A DNA stretch of 64,000 nucleotides from Membranipora membranacea (GCA_914767715.1 OU612073.1:18848001-18912000); one strand, 5' to 3'; positions 36,150 through 49,422 are shown, counted from the stretch's first letter. The notes: generated from the letters alone by a model not told the origin. Numbers and translations are program-made.

Positions 36150-38191
36150 TCACAATTCTTCCTCGTTAAAGTCAGTGATATCACTGTCAGCATCCGAGCT
36201 GCCGTTGTGTTTGTTCACAAGTAAATCATTAGTCAAATTGAACCCTTTGTCATTCACTAATGAGTTCGAGTTGTGTGAATTTGAATCTTGTTCCTTTCCT
36301 GACGGCCATTCTGTGATGACATTACTCAGAACTTGTTTTTCGGTGTCATGAGCAACTTGCAGAGATGTTGATTTATCAGCATTCTCAACTGCAGTGCCAT
36401 GATCATCAGTATGATAAAATGTGTTGATTTTAACATCAGTCTCATTATCACTGTCAAAATCCTGCTGTTCATCTATCGAATCTGCCCCGGAAGTTTTTGG
36501 TTCCTGACTAGAAGTTGTCTCCTGGCAACCAGTTGGGGCGTTTCCGGAAAAGTTTTCTTTCAGCTCATTATCGTCACCGTCAACATCAGACCAGAGATCC
36601 AGCTCAAGGGTACTCTCTCTAGACTTAGTGCTGCAGAAACTGGTGTTTATACGAGCTTGTACATCGTTGGTGTTCATTCTGGGCTTTTTAGCACTTGGTG
36701 GCGCCACTACAAGGAACAAAGAGGGTGATAATGTGAGATGACTTAATCTATCGATGTCAAAGATAATAAAATAATGCAATGTCTATCAGGAAGTTATACG
36801 GTTATGATCATGACAGGATATTTTATATAATTTTAGGTATGATGTTAGAGATTATAGGACTCTTATAATACCTTAAATCATGCAAAATTGCTGATAGGCC
36901 ACTGTATCAGAAGTTTATCAAAACATGTACCAAGCAGTATTCTTATCCTCTTATCTTAACAATCTGCATCCCCAATGTTACAACTTTGTACTTTACGTGA
37001 CTGTCAGCAAGTATCTGAGCTCTACCTACCAACTTGGTCTTTTGATTTCTTATCTAGCCACCACATACTGATGTTGTTGACAGATTTCCATGAATCCTGC
37101 TTCTCAAGAGCCAAGCTATTTTGAGAATCTGTCAGTAGAATTTCTTGCAACAACTTTTGTGTCTGTGAAAAAAAAAGAATATATGAGGGGTTTGACTGTA
37201 GTATAAACCTAATAACATAAGCTCAATTGATTGTATAACCAATAGAGACGCATGAGAATTAGAGATTTCAGGCACCAGGAAAGGAATGATGTAGTACCAA
37301 AATACTACGGGTCAATAGTCAATACACCACAGGGGGGGGGGGGGGGTTCGTCCGAGTAGTTTAATTTAGCTTAAATTTAGCCATAATTTAGTAATATTTG
37401 GGCCTATATGGAACACTGGTTTTGATATCTCATAACCTTGAACCTTGGGAGTTGCCTTTCTTGATGGAAGGCAGCGCCACCACAGCTGTGCTGCAGAGAT
37501 AGACTATGTCACAAGGCTATCCTGCAGGCAGAGTGATATCATATAAAATCACCAGGTAAAAGCCTGACTTGTTCCGTTGTAATACATTTGATTATACATA
37601 ATCAGTGTAAAATCCCATATAACAGCAGTGGCTCTCAACTGTGTATGGGATTTTACATTGATTATTGATAATTAGTTTTATTACAACAAACAAGTAGCAG
37701 AATTATAGGCTTTGAGCTGATATTATTGTGCAACAGGAATTACCAGCTGATAGAAAAAATATTAGATGATATGTCATCCATCCTGAATTTCAACAGCACG
37801 GCATAGAATGTATTTGTTCAATAACAATCCTATATTGATTGTGTGTAAATTATGGTTTTGTAGCCCTCTAGATATGAGCAGACCGTGGTCATCAACTCAA
37901 CATTGCCGATTGCCTAAGGATTGATGATGAGTATTATTGTGAGAGTATGAAGGTTTTGAGATGACGATATAAAAAGGCCGGAGCCTATGATGACAGTAAA
38001 TGACTCATGTTGTGTACCATATTAAGTCTACCCACCTTTTCTCTTGTAGACCTCATGGCTACCACGCTAGCGTAGACAAATTTAGGATTTAGTATGTGAT
38101 AAAGTCCTCTATCTCCGAGTATGAGGAATGGAACGATTAACAGCACAGTACTACAACAGTAAACAACAAACCATTTATCCTCTGAACCCAT
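36150..38191 (-). CDS. Membrane-anchored acidic protein of unknown family
   Basis: Exons are complement of 38036-38191, 37030-37162 and 36150-36706, joined in phase to give 281 aa. The N-terminus MGSEDKWF precedes one hydrophobic segment (about 8-25). A basic/amphipathic region (residues 46-96) contains TQKLLQEILL and SMWWLDKKSKDQ. Next comes a short Lys/Arg patch (PSAKKPR) and a long acidic Ser/Asp/Asn-rich tail ending DSDITDFNEEEL. The tail looks disordered and contains CQETTS and repeated DSDN-type runs. There is no signal peptide cleavage motif, so a signal-anchor with cytosolic tail is likely. I do not recognise the family. It lies antisense to the TPR array. Its last exon was duplicated to 43.2-43.8 kb without exons 1-2. 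A hairpin sits in intron 1. Confidence 0.65.
37577..37686. repeat. Hairpin (MITE-like) in intron 1 of the acidic membrane-protein gene
   Basis: Arms of about 43 bp (TAATCAGTGTAAAATCCCAT and its inverse TATGGGATTTTACATTGATT, extended outward to GTTGTAATA/TATTACAAC) surround a loop of about 24 nt. Target duplications were not identified. Confidence 0.6.
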
Positions 38192-39092
38192 ACCAACTAT
38201 GGAAGACTCAGGAAACAGTCTTGAGACGGGGGAGTGATTTGTGATTTGTGATTAAGTCATCATGTTGTAAAGCAATATTCCAAGAAAACCATTTGAGTGC
38301 CAGCAAAGTGAAACTATTGCTCTTGTACGACGGAATTGTTGGTAGAATTGATGAGTTATCAAATATTGTTGCTCCTCCATTCGAACACAGTCATGAGCAT
38401 AATATTGCGTTGCAACGGTTCAAATCTATAATGGCAGCATTTGGTGATGGAATTCATTTGTATCGCATAACCTATTGCTGAATTTCAATGTCAGCAATCG
38501 GAATTCAATGCGCCCCCGTATGGGACTTACTTTAGTACAGATTATAACAGAATTTAAAACTGATAACATATTTTAGACTACATATTGTAAAGCTATAATT
38601 GTAATTTTTCTGATATTTTTCTCTATGGCATCATGCAAATGAAATCATATACCGATTGGTTCAGCTTTACTATGATAAGACTACAAATTTCACAAGAATA
38701 CATGTGGCCGTAGTTCAAGTTTATATTGCACATTAATTATGCAGGCACAAAAACACACATCATCGTGTAACACTGTATCGATATGGTATCTGAGATATGA
38801 AGTGAGGGTATGGGAGGGGACGGAGTGAGATGGATAGGCTATCCTGGCATTTGTATGTTACAGTTTACAGGCATATATTAAATCCATGCTGTCCTCACAA
38901 CTTCATATTTAAGAATCTATCATGTTTGCAATGATTATTTTCATTGCATATCAATCTGTTGCTAGAGTTGAGAAAAGGGTGTTTGACTAGGGAGTTTAGG
39001 ATTCCAAATCATTCATGGTTTTCCCATAGGACATTCCACTCTGCTATATCAATAATGTTTTAGATGATTGTATTGTCTTATGTAAGAATCAA
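38192..39092. other. Intergenic, nothing recognised
   Basis: Upstream region of the minus-strand acidic-protein gene. The open frame at 38248-38481 has no support. Confidence 0.4.
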
Positions 39093-39642
39093 TTGAAGTG
39101 CCATGACTTAATCAATGACATGCTCCTGAAAAATCAGGTTATAGGTGAAGCTAAGATCCAGTATGCGTTCTGGCTGTGCACTATGATGAGTGATGATAAT
39201 GGAGAAAGGCAGCGTGGTTTGAAACTTTCCAGGGAAGCTCTAGAGGGTGACCACAGTCTTCATTACGTCACAAGACATCATTACCTTTACATGAAATGTC
39301 TAGTAAAGGAGACCTACATTCAACATCTGCTCAGTTATATTTTCCGTTTTTTTGAACAGCTGATCAAGCTTCACAACTGTGACAATGTGAGGTATAAGTT
39401 CCAGATGTTTTTGTGCCTTGCCAACGCCCAGCACGACAGATATATTGCCGAGACTATCAAATCCAATCCAGATATTTTACGGAAAGAGTTTGGACAATCT
39501 CCAGATACGAAGATTTGTGTAGAACAAATTGAGAAAGTTTTACAAGAAAATCCTGACATGATCCTATGCTCGCATCGCTCAATGTTTGATGAATGCGGTT
39601 GCACCAAATACGCCCTCTGTAATAACGTCTCCAGAAAGCGTC
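39093..39642 (+). pseudogene. TPR-like family, subtype B, truncated fragment
   Basis: This matches the middle of exon 2 of the subtype B gene: IQYAFWLCTMMSDD, RHHYLYMKCLVKE, CDNVRYKFQMFLCLANAQ, KEFGQSPDTKICVEQIEK and QENPDM. A small deletion near 39568 breaks the frame just after this, although the following bases still match (TGCATCGC-type, then CTCCAGAAAGCG). The 3' end is cut exactly where the 4.2-kb segmental duplication begins (39643). There is no exon 1 or exon 3. Confidence 0.8.
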
Positions 39643-40151
39643 CCAATTAATGGCCATTGAGGCAACATAGACACCTTGTCAATTTGGGTGACAGGAATAA
39701 TATTGCACGTTAGAGCATGTTAACAATGAGAGTGTTGAGTGTTTGCAGTGGCTACTGTTACCTTATATTATTGGTTCAGCTCTATTTATCCTACAGTCAA
39801 TGGAATGAATTCTATAGCAATTTGGGAATAACTCTAACAAACAAAACCTTGTCCGTCACGAACAAAATCTGTAGTGTCGTGTAAACAGAAGGAATGCAAT
39901 CACGCTGAAATTGATCCATTGTCTTAATATTGAATTTCTCACATTTATAGGGAAACTTCCCTTTTTATCAATTTTAGAACATGTGAGATTATACTTGAAA
40001 TTATGTAATTGGGAAAAAGGCATCAGCATGGAAAACCAAATTGATAAGTATGTTGGTAGGTACCACGCCATACATAAAGGCCGTTTCAAACATTCACAAC
40101 TCATTAAACTGCTTAGGTGGGAACTGGAAACACAACTTTAGACGCAGCAAG

Positions 40152-42470
40152 ATGGGTATGTATAACTTTATATATAAACATATATATTTATATTTAGATG
40201 TATGCACTTTTAAAGCAGTCTGAAACCCGACAATTTTTTTCTGGCATAAAGAAATGGGGTTACTTTAAATTTGAGATTTTGTTACAACTTTTGAGCACAC
40301 TGTCCTGCATGTTATGGTTTACTATTGCACAAGTTAAGGCTTTCCGAGAATTCTGATTGCACCAGTATGCCTGAAGTTTACACAGTTGCCAGCTGAAGCT
40401 ACCTTGTTTTATTAAAAGAAGTATCCTCAACATTTCCGTCTCCTAAATGTGCAGGCTACGGGACAATTATATTGGATGTGGTTATGTGACTGTATTTCAT
40501 TTGAGGAGTGAAAGTCCTCACCTGAAGTCCAGCTGCTTTGTATCTCAAGTCGTAACAGGGACTAGCTTAGTTCAGTAGTTAAGCCTAAATCAGCACTGTT
40601 GTATATGATAGTGAAGAGTAACAAATTGTTTAATGATTATTTAACACTTGACCTGACCTACCATTGTGATTTCTATTTTCAGAGAACCAACAAGAAACAA
40701 AGAAGGAAATAATCAAACGCATCAAAAGCCTCAGTTACTCTCTTTTCAATGATGAACCCACTGACTTCAGCACTTTGGGACTTCAAGAGACAAACGATGA
40801 CACATGGGCTATGGACCGCAACTTCAAAGCAGCGTTAAGCCTGATGAGATATCGCAAGAAGATTGACACCAGTATGAATATGGACCGCAAGGTATTATTC
40901 GAGAAAAACCTCGAATCAGATCCAACTGATATCCATGCTTGGATCAACAAATGCATGTTTGAAGTCACGAATGTCCCGGCCAATTTGACCAGAGCAAAGG
41001 AGGCCTTGGAGCAGGTAATATCTCTCCAGGGAAACGAGAGTGCTGTCTCAGAAGCCAGGATACAGTACGCGTTTTGGTTGTGCACAATGATGAATGATGA
41101 TATCGAAAAACGGAAAAGAGGTCTGGTAATCTACAAGGACGAGTTGAACGGCAAGGACAGCAATCCGAGATATCACTACCTGTACATGAAGACCCTGGGA
41201 AATCACATGATCAGAGAAGCTGAGGAAGAAGACCAATCCACTAAGAAGGAAGTAGCAACACTGTTCAGTGATCAAGTTCAAAGGCTTATCCATTCAGACA
41301 GTCCAAATTACCGACTGCAGATGTTCCTTTGCCTGGCAGATGTACAACGCCATGATAGCGGTCGCAGAGTCATAAAAGAGCTAACAGACCGAAAAGAGCT
41401 CTTGTTTGACATCAGCGGTGATCCCAATACCCGATTTTGTATGCAACAGATGGACCAAATTATCCTCCAACATCCCGATATACCAGTCTTTGCGAACTAC
41501 TATGCTCGGATAGCATTATGCTTGCTGAGGGATGCGATGGATGGGGTTACCTCACAAGTGGAAGAAAATTTGAGGGAAGCTCTTTCATATGCCAAAAAAC
41601 ATGAAACTGGACGACGTAGCCGGGTACCAATGGGGCCCAAAGCATGTGCGCGAATCATCCTCTATCAATGGGCGATAGAGTACTTGGCTGTGAACCAGGA
41701 AACCCTGAGCTTTCCGTATGGCTTGCCTTATGGTGAGGATGCATTTCTCAGAACTTTATTTTGCTTTATTTTGTATTTTGATGATCTGAACATTCTCTTC
41801 AGAAGACTTGAGACAATATTACAGAAAACTTTGTGTTGCCAGAAATATCAAAATATCCGTAACCGTGCTGTAATGTTGTTTCTATGCTCCACATATGTCA
41901 TTCCTGCTTACAACTCTTAGAACTTGTTTAACTACCAGTGAGACAACAACGAAGACACAACAATCCAGTGATGAGAACAATCCTATGACCAACAACTTTT
42001 CATTTAACTAAGACTACTTTCTTTTTGTTTTAGCACAAAAACTGAAACATCTGGCAGAAAAATACCATGCTAGCCAACCAGACAATGACCCAAAGTCAAA
42101 GAAACTTTTGGAGGAGGCCCATCATCACCTAAAGGAGCACTACAGGCTTGGAGGTCCTTTTGTAGCAGATTACCCGAGAGTGCTGATATTATTGGGAGAA
42201 GAGCCAAGTATTGTTGAACCCATCTACACAAAAGGGCTATATGGTGTCCCCATCGACAAGATCAATGCATTGGAGCACAAGGGCCTCTTTCTTGAAACTC
42301 AAAACAGATTTCAAGAGGCATATGACTGCTGGAAAGAAGCTGAAACTGTAATCGACGAAAAGAAGATTGGTTACAAGAGTTCTATAATATTTCATGGGTT
42401 GCGCAGACTTCCTGCCCATGAATGTGACAGATCAGACAACTGGAGGAGAGGAGATGAGACTGAAATGTGA
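40152..42470 (+). CDS. TPR-like helical-repeat protein, subtype A, gene 2
   Basis: Exons 40152-40155 (ATGG), 40683-41732 and 42034-42470 give 496 aa in phase. It is a recent duplicate of the gene at 33270, with the same splice sites. Replacements are scattered, mainly in the N-terminal third and around the AEEEDQSTKKE and SGRRVIKELTDRKELL stretches. The C-terminal signature GGPFVADYPRVL, GLYGVPIDKINALEHKG and the TPR-like pair are intact. Small in-frame indels occur (an extra GLPYG-type residue before the exon 2 donor and EET near the C-terminus). The frame can also be read on past the exon 2 donor to 41920, but the conserved GTGAGG donor and exon 3 argue for splicing. The TATA box is mutated relative to gene 1. 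Function as for gene 1. Confidence 0.75.
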
Positions 42471-43193
42471 TTTCTCTCAGACGTTGATCCCCGAGTTTTA
42501 TACAATCTCTTGACAGTATTGCTCAGTGAATATATGAACATTTCTTACCACAGCATATCAACCATTATGCTTGATATCTCTCGTCTAATGCTAGTGAATT
42601 GCTTGCTCTGTGTAACATGACGTACGTCTGTTACAGATGAATTCCATCATTTTATGTGCCTGGAGTGAAATGAGTCTTATTTATACTTTTTACAAGTATT
42701 ATTTTCTTGTCTTGTGTTTGAACACTTTTGATTTTGGCAGACACCCCTGTTTCCGATAAGAGCAGGAATAGGAGATCCACATATACTGCGCTTTCCTGCT
42801 ACATTTCCATTTTTATATAATCAGCCAATATATTTATATTTGTCCCTGAGTTCAAACTATTATATGTTGAGAAATTTATGAACTGTTCAACAGACCATTA
42901 TTTTGGAAGTGAAAATAATTGCACCTTACTGAAAACAAAGAAAAGAAATTGGAAAGCCTATAAATATAATATGAAGCATAAAAATGTGTCATATGTCGTT
43001 CACTTCTTTCATTTTTTCTCAACTTGAGGGAGATAGCACCAGTAAGAGTAAAGTGTCGGTTTAGTGTTAAGTTTCATCTATTTCAATTATTTTACCAGTA
43101 ATGACCAGCCAATGGATATGTTTTATATGTTTGTCTTGATGACATTGGCTAACCTTCCTGCAACATAACTAAAAAGATTTCGGATAAATGAGG

Positions 43194-43812
43194 TCACAAT
43201 TCTTCCTCGTTAAAGTCAGTGATATAACTGTCAGCATCCGAGCTGCCGTTGTGTTTGTTCGCAAGTAAATCATTAGTCATATTACGCCCTTTATCATTCA
43301 CTAATGAGTTGGACTTGTGCGAATGAGAATCTTGCTCTTTTGATGATGAGGTTTTCGTTATGTTATTTCTCAGAACTTGTTTTTCGATGTCATGAGCAAC
43401 TTGCAGAGTTGTTGATTTATCAGCATTCTCAACTGCAGTGGCAGGATCAGCAGTATGATAGAAAGTGTTGAGTTTGACATCTATCTCATTATCACTGTCA
43501 AAATCCTGCTGTCATCTATCGAGTCTACTTCAGAAGTTTTTGGTTCCTCAGTAGAAGTTGTCTCCTGACAACCAGTGGGAACATTTCCTGAGGAGTTTTG
43601 TTTCTGCTCATTATTGTCACAAGAAGTTGTCTCCTGACAACAAGTGAGGGGTTTTCCGGAGGAGTTTTCTCTCAGCTCATTATCGTCATCATCAGACCAG
43701 AGATCCAGCTCAGGGGTGCTCTCTCTAGACTTAGTGCTGCAGAAACTGGTGTTTATACGAGCTTGTACATCATCGGTGATCATTCTAGGCTTTTTAGCAC
43801 TTGGTGGCGCCA
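43194..43812 (-). pseudogene. Duplicated last exon of the acidic membrane-protein gene, broken
   Basis: It matches complement 36150-36706, including the acceptor and the APPSAKKPRM start. A 1-base deletion near 43513 shifts the frame after VDSIDD. The copy gained an extra internal repeat of about 20 residues ending CQETTS. The two upstream exons were not duplicated, so no normal product is possible. Confidence 0.8.
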
Positions 43813-44285
43813 CTACAAGGAACAAAAGGGGTGATAATGTGAGATGACTTAATCTATTGATGTCAAAGATAATGATGTAATGCAATGTACGAGCCTATTG
43901 GCGAAGATCAAAGTGTCACTGCCGATGACCGATTAGTGTCAGTTCAGTTTTGGCAGCTCGCTGCACACCCACGATTAGGAGGTCTTCTATGGCCTCACCT
44001 CTAGGATGCATTCTAGTTTTCTAGGATGTATCACATTCTCAGTATGAGGATATAGGGCACCTTGCGTGTTTCTTTAGGGGCAGCCAAATCTTCTGTTTCT
44101 TACTAAACAGCAATGAACGAGTCCATCAGGAAGTTGAACCATATGATGTACACATTCTTGATAGGATAGTTGATAATAGGTATGTTGTTAAGATTTTAGG
44201 ACTCTTATAATACACTCCATCTTGCAATATTGCTGATAGTCCACAGTCTCAGCAGTCAAACCATGTACCAAGCAGTACTCATGAG

Positions 44286-45199
44286 ATCATGGGCGTATAT
44301 TCCGAAAAATCTGACTCACCACTTTACACCCCAGACACAACTCGCCCGCGAAAATTTCGCGAACTTATTCGCAATATTTGACATTTTTATGGTTTTTCAC
44401 CCATTAAATCCAATTTATACCCAGAAATGGCTGTTTTATATGGAAACAGCATGAAAAACTACCCTACCCTTAAGGATGAAAATCCAAAATAAAAATCCAA
44501 AAAATAATTTTTTTCAGAAAAAAAAAATTTAATTTATTCATTTTAAAATTCTAATTGAACCCACGTCTTGTCGTGGGTGGTAATATACACCCATGTATGA
44601 GATAATTTACACACAACCTGTATTTATTAAAATGTAATTACTCCCAACCAACGCTTTCTACATTGATAATGACTGAGCCATTATCATAATTGCAGAATGT
44701 TATTATTAACTTTATTTACTCTATGTGTAATTATCTCCTCTAGCAAGAAAAATAGCACACTATTTAAGTTAAAACTTTGAAAAGGTGGGGTGTAAACATT
44801 GGCATCTGGGAACTGGCGCGTTCTGGGCTGTTGCTGACACATAGTCGGAAAACCCTGACTGGCATGCTGGGATGCCGTCGGCTTAGCCGGGAAAACCCAT
44901 GACTGGTGGTATTCCACTACATATATCGAGCATACATACAGATGGTCAACTGGCCATTACAACTAACTTGCTCAACTAACTGACCTAAACTAGGTTACTC
45001 ACTTACCTTTCATGGCACTCATATTGAGCTCATACAGATGGTCAACTGGCCATTACAATTCACTAGCTCACTTATCTGACCTAACAAAATGTTGGTTAAA
45101 ATCCCAATGGTTGGTCACTCACCACATCGTGGCGGCGAAATAGTGTGCCTTAAGGGCGAGGCTGCAATGACTGCGCCAATTTGCTCTCAGTTTGTAGGC
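44286..45199. repeat. Intergenic with a 98-bp tandem duplication
   Basis: CATACAGATGGTCAACTGGC at about 44934 recurs at about 45032, each followed by CATTACAA, CTAACTGACCTAA-like text. The rest of the stretch (A-rich at 44505-44560) shows no gene. Confidence 0.6.
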
Positions 45200-45328
45200 A
45201 GGTCGGAGCACACCTGGGGGTCCAACAACTCCCAGTAGTCAGTGGACTGCAGTGGGATTCAAACCCACGACTTTCAACACTTGCATGATGAAAGTCCGGC
45301 GCTCTAACCACTGAGCCACCACCTCGCT
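45200..45328 (-). repeat. tRNA-derived SINE (family 2), best-preserved copy
   Basis: The minus strand has TGGCTCAGTGGTTAGAGCG (perfect A box), then GCCGGACTTTCATCATGC, GGTTTGAATCCC (B box), and CCACTGACTACTGGGAGTTG shared with the other family members at 27430, 32237 and 48548. The 3' tail end is not defined. Confidence 0.75.
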
Positions 45329-45555
45329 TTTTTCTTGCTGATATAAAGTGCCAGCAATTACACTGTATTTCGCGACAAGGTTACACACTTATCACACACC
45401 ATTGGTATCCATTCCATTCATACTCTCACCTGGACATACTGACAGACACAGTCGACATCTATCTCTCTGGTTATTATTATTTGCATCTAAACCTTCTTGC
45501 ATACTGATATAAATCTTAGCTGGGCCACCTTGCGATTGCTTTCAACCACGTATCA

Positions 45556-48500
45556 CACTCATGAGAATCATTATCATTTAATCCTACCTAATATTGTTAA
45601 CTTGTATTTTTGTTTGCCACTCTCTGCTCCTTCTTTTCTTTTTTTTCTTTACATTCACGTATCATTATCATACTACTTACTATGTAGTATGTCACAACCT
45701 ACACTTATATCTTTTTATTCAAGTCATTTTTCTATATCTATGTTAATGTATGTCAGGTCAACAAGTTATTTGAATTTCCTTTAATTTTAAACTTTTAGAA
45801 AACCCCAATAAATAAATAAATAAATATTCACTGATGTAGCATCAAAGACTGTGCTGCAGGAGGCCAAGGTTCAATTCCCTTTATCCCACTCCATATGAAG
45901 ATCCAACCACCAAGTTATCATCTTTGTGCGTACTGTAGACAGTCCGAAATTAGCACCACAGAGGCACAATGCAAGACTTGTAATGGGAACAACTAGATGA
46001 AAACTGATGCATTTCCTGTGGCTTCCACCCTTGAGGTTGTTTAGATACACAAAGGGCAGACAACTTTGATCCTGTTCTGGCCGCCTAAAGCTGAATTGTC
46101 TACATACCTTACATTCCCAAACATTTAATTGTTACTAGAAAGCCAGCATAGGATCAATTAACTACTATCCGGTGTCAGTCAAGCCTGCTGCTGATGGTTT
46201 TATCAAAAGAAGAAAAGATTATGGATGGAAAAATGAGGACCAGCGATAATGGTGAGCTGGTGAGTTTGGTTGATTCACTGACACCTACAAACAGTGTATT
46301 TTTATTCAAAACTTTTATTAAGATAATATTTTAGGTTAATATTCTGATCTATAAGACACTCTATGATTCAAGTGTCAAAACACATGATATGGACTTGGAC
46401 AGGTAAGAGAGGAAGAGCAGAGATAATCAGCCAAGCTCAAAAACCATCCCAGAATTCCCAGCAAGATCTGGGTAGTCAGTTTTAATCATTGGCTTGATTT
46501 CGTTAGGAGTTTCTTAAATTTGGCATTACTGGACGCATTTTACAATGCCCTACTGTACAATTCATAGTCCCTTATGTGCACATATGATGGCATTGGCAAT
46601 GCTGATTACTTCCCGGCTAATATGATTTGCTTGGCAGAAATACATAATAACTGGAAATGTACCATTACTATTTTTCGTAAGGGTTAGGCCTCATGCAATA
46701 TTGTGTGTTTTGGAGTCTCGCTCTTATAGTCCTCATCATGACCCCCAACGTCCAACAGGAACTGGGTGACGTTGTGACCTGTCTCCTAACAGCGATGAAT
46801 AAACAAAACATAATTACACAACTTCCTCAGGAGCCTCACCACTATCTTATTTATGTTTAGATATTTTGTTGCCTCCAGAATAAATATGATGGACGATGAT
46901 GTATGTATAGCCATGATGGTGTCACCAATAAACAACAGACGGTAAAATACACACCAAGGAACGAAGAACCCCACAGAACAGTGGGAATTCCAGGACACGA
47001 CCAATAATGTAATTTTGTGAATCAGTTTATCTCAATTTTAGTTCTTGGACTAACTTACAGGTGATCCAGGTTTTGCCTATCATCATGATGTAAAAATTGT
47101 CTTATAATGTTTCAGTGTCATGGCATACAACATCTGAGAGAACGCAGTTGATTCAGATCCTATTGAGGTCAAAGGTAGGAGTAAAGGACGCACAAACATA
47201 GCCCACGGACTATGAAAGAGCAATGGAGCCTTGATTTTGACCTTACACTATCTTACACTACCTTACACTTCCTTACACTACATCACACTACCTTACACTA
47301 CAACATGCTCCCTTACTTTACCTCACACTACGATACTTTCTTACTTTCATAGCTGCTGAACTTATGGTAGACAGCAAATTTTTTAAATTTGTGTTATGAC
47401 CACATTTATAACTTGATTCTCAATGATTGTTTGCCATAGTGATGATACGCAGATTTTCCCATTAGATGAGTTTGAACAGTTTTCAGCACACAATAAAATG
47501 CTGCTGAATGATTGTCTTGCAGTTGCACTTTCAGATGCGTCTTTATTTCTTTAATTGAAGTTCAGAAGGTCAACATCGCCTACAGCATTCCCAGTGCCTG
47601 GTCCGGTTATATAACCAAATAAATATGACAATAAAAATAAGCAATTGTATACAGATTTATTAAGAGTTGTCAGGGGGAAATAATTAACACTATCCTAATA
47701 CAAACCAGATTAGGATTGATCCACACTCCCTGGTTTAGATGGATTTAAACGTGACCTTAGATCGGATCTGTCCAATCCCAGCAAACTCTCACTAACACAG
47801 TTGCAATATTGTTGTGGGTACGGTCATTCACAGTCCATATCTTGAGATAATAATAGGCCAAGTTCATCTTTAGCTGATCTTTAGCGGAGAAATGATTCAC
47901 ATTTGGCTGCAAAATCTTGATACTTTTTACGCTCACATGCTTACTATGATATATTGGTGGACCATCTCTTGAAAAAAATTTGATCTGCAATAAAGGAATG
48001 GGACTGTAATATTAGGTGATGATTTTGCTCTGTTTGACCATGATTGACGAAGCAACAGGGACCACACAAAATTTATTTTTGTTGGGGAAAATTCTCAACC
48101 TTGATGATTTTGATACAGAAACATTTTTTATATTTTCTTGTACAGAATATAATTTTTTTAAATGCATTGCCAAGCCCAGCGATTCATCCTGCTTTCTCAT
48201 TAGTTTGACAACTCTCTATATATGATATGGTAATATATTTAGACGTTACTATTATGAGTAATCACTATCGAGCTATAAGGCATATATGAGGTTGTTTTCC
48301 TGTACAGCCCTACACTATAAAGTATAGAATTCACGATACTTTTGTGTATTGTTTTCATCATTTTTTACTGAAATATCTGACTGAAGGTTAGACCCAAGCG
48401 CAAGGGTGGTCTCATGGATGAAAACAAATTATATGTTGGTTTAAATCGCCAGGTTAAGTCACTCACCGCAATCCGAACAATGTGCGACAAAAAAGATACT

Positions 48501-48881
48501 GCCTTAAAGACAATGCCGCAATATCTGCGCCAATTTGCTCAGTTTGGAGGGTTGTAGCACACCCGGGGTCTAACAAATCCCAGTAGTCAGTGGATGTAGT
48601 GTGATGACAATTCACGATCTTTAACACTTGCATGCTGAAGACAGGCACTTCAACAACTAGGCCACATCCTACATAGTCTTGGACTCGAGATGTGAAAGTT
48701 TCAGCCTGGAGGTGAGTTCATTGTATGATCATACATATACATCGATGAAGGTGAACAGATGACATCACAGCCTCATATAGACAATTACCACTATTCCTTC
48801 CTCTCTGACTCACCCCCAGTAACTCTCATAGGCTGATAGATAGCCCATAGTCATCTTTCAAGATAAGCAGCAGAAGAAATA
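45556..48881. repeat. Segmental duplication, copy 2 left part (partner 23770-27764)
   Basis: Collinear with 23770-27764 but without the hAT element. The microsatellite is shorter (47240-47340), and the segment at 46415-47240 is divergent or unrelated. It ends in GAAGAAATA at the insertion point of the 5.8-kb element. Confidence 0.85.
48548..48669 (-). repeat. tRNA-derived SINE fragment, duplicate of 27430-27552
   Basis: Same degraded element as in the partner block. It has a slightly better match to the family in CACTTGCATGCTGAAGAC. Confidence 0.6.
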
Positions 48882-49154
48882 GGAAGAATTTGTTAGCCAC
48901 ATAGCAGGGTAGAAGGGGCGTGGCTTGTTTGATTATGAGAGTAAAGACACCTCCCTATTTTCGATATATATATTGACACAAATTAATGTAATGTAATTTC
49001 AGATGTTTCGATGTTCTTTAATCACATATTTGATGGTTTCAATGTAGGTATTTGTTGCAAAGCTTAGAATAACTGACAATACCTCTTAGAGACCTAAATT
49101 AAAGCGCAGTCGGTGTTTGCTAAAGTCACAAGGATCTAAAATATATACATCAGT

Positions 49155-49422
49155 TTGTTCCCTCTGTGGTGGAGGGGTATCCCTCTGCGACCACAGAGCA
49201 CAGACAGCAGGTCACTGACAGTTGATTTGATGAGTTGCAGCCTTGTGTGTGTGTGGTTTGTGTTTGTTGTGGTGAAGATGTGAAGCTGTGCATGAACCAA
49301 GTTATCGCAGCTGCGCAGCTTCTGTACCTACCAAATGCGTTGCTCAGATGAGTCACTTCTCTCTCATTGGTCAGAATTCTGACCAACTGTCAGTGACCTG
49401 CTGTTTGTGCACAGAGGGAACA
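49155..49422. mobile_element. Small MITE nested in the 5.8-kb element
   Basis: The inverted ends TTGTTCCCTCTGTG/CACAGAGGGAACAA and inner inverted segments CAGGTCACTGACAGTTG (about 49209-49225) and CAACTGTCAGTGACCTG (about 49384-49400) give a foldback of about 268 bp. Two hairpins occur within the left half (CTCTGTGGT...ACCACAGAG). Confidence 0.65.

Larger units (their letters stand above)
32756..36958. repeat. Segmental duplication of about 4.2 kb, copy 1 (partner 39643-44285)
   Basis: Similarity starts sharply at CCCAATTCATGGCCATTGAG (32756) and CCCAATTAATGGCCATTGAG (39643). It runs through the TPR-like gene, its promoter and the last exon of the opposite-strand membrane-protein gene. The partner has an extra segment of about 230 bp near 43890-44115. 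Confidence 0.9.
39643..44285. repeat. Segmental duplication, copy 2 (partner 32756-36958)
   Basis: Second copy of the block containing a subtype A TPR-like gene and the last exon of the acidic membrane-protein gene. The insertion point lies inside the subtype B fragment, which ends at 39642. An additional segment of about 230 bp (about 43890-44115) is absent from the other copy. Confidence 0.9.

Noticed and set aside
38248-38481. 77-aa plus-strand frame as a gene
   Set aside because: No recognisable motif or neighbouring exon; sits in the upstream region of the minus-strand gene.
40152-41920. Unspliced 381-aa end of exon 2 as the real C-terminus of TPR gene A2
   Set aside because: The GTGAGG donor and exon 3 are conserved in phase in all intact family members.
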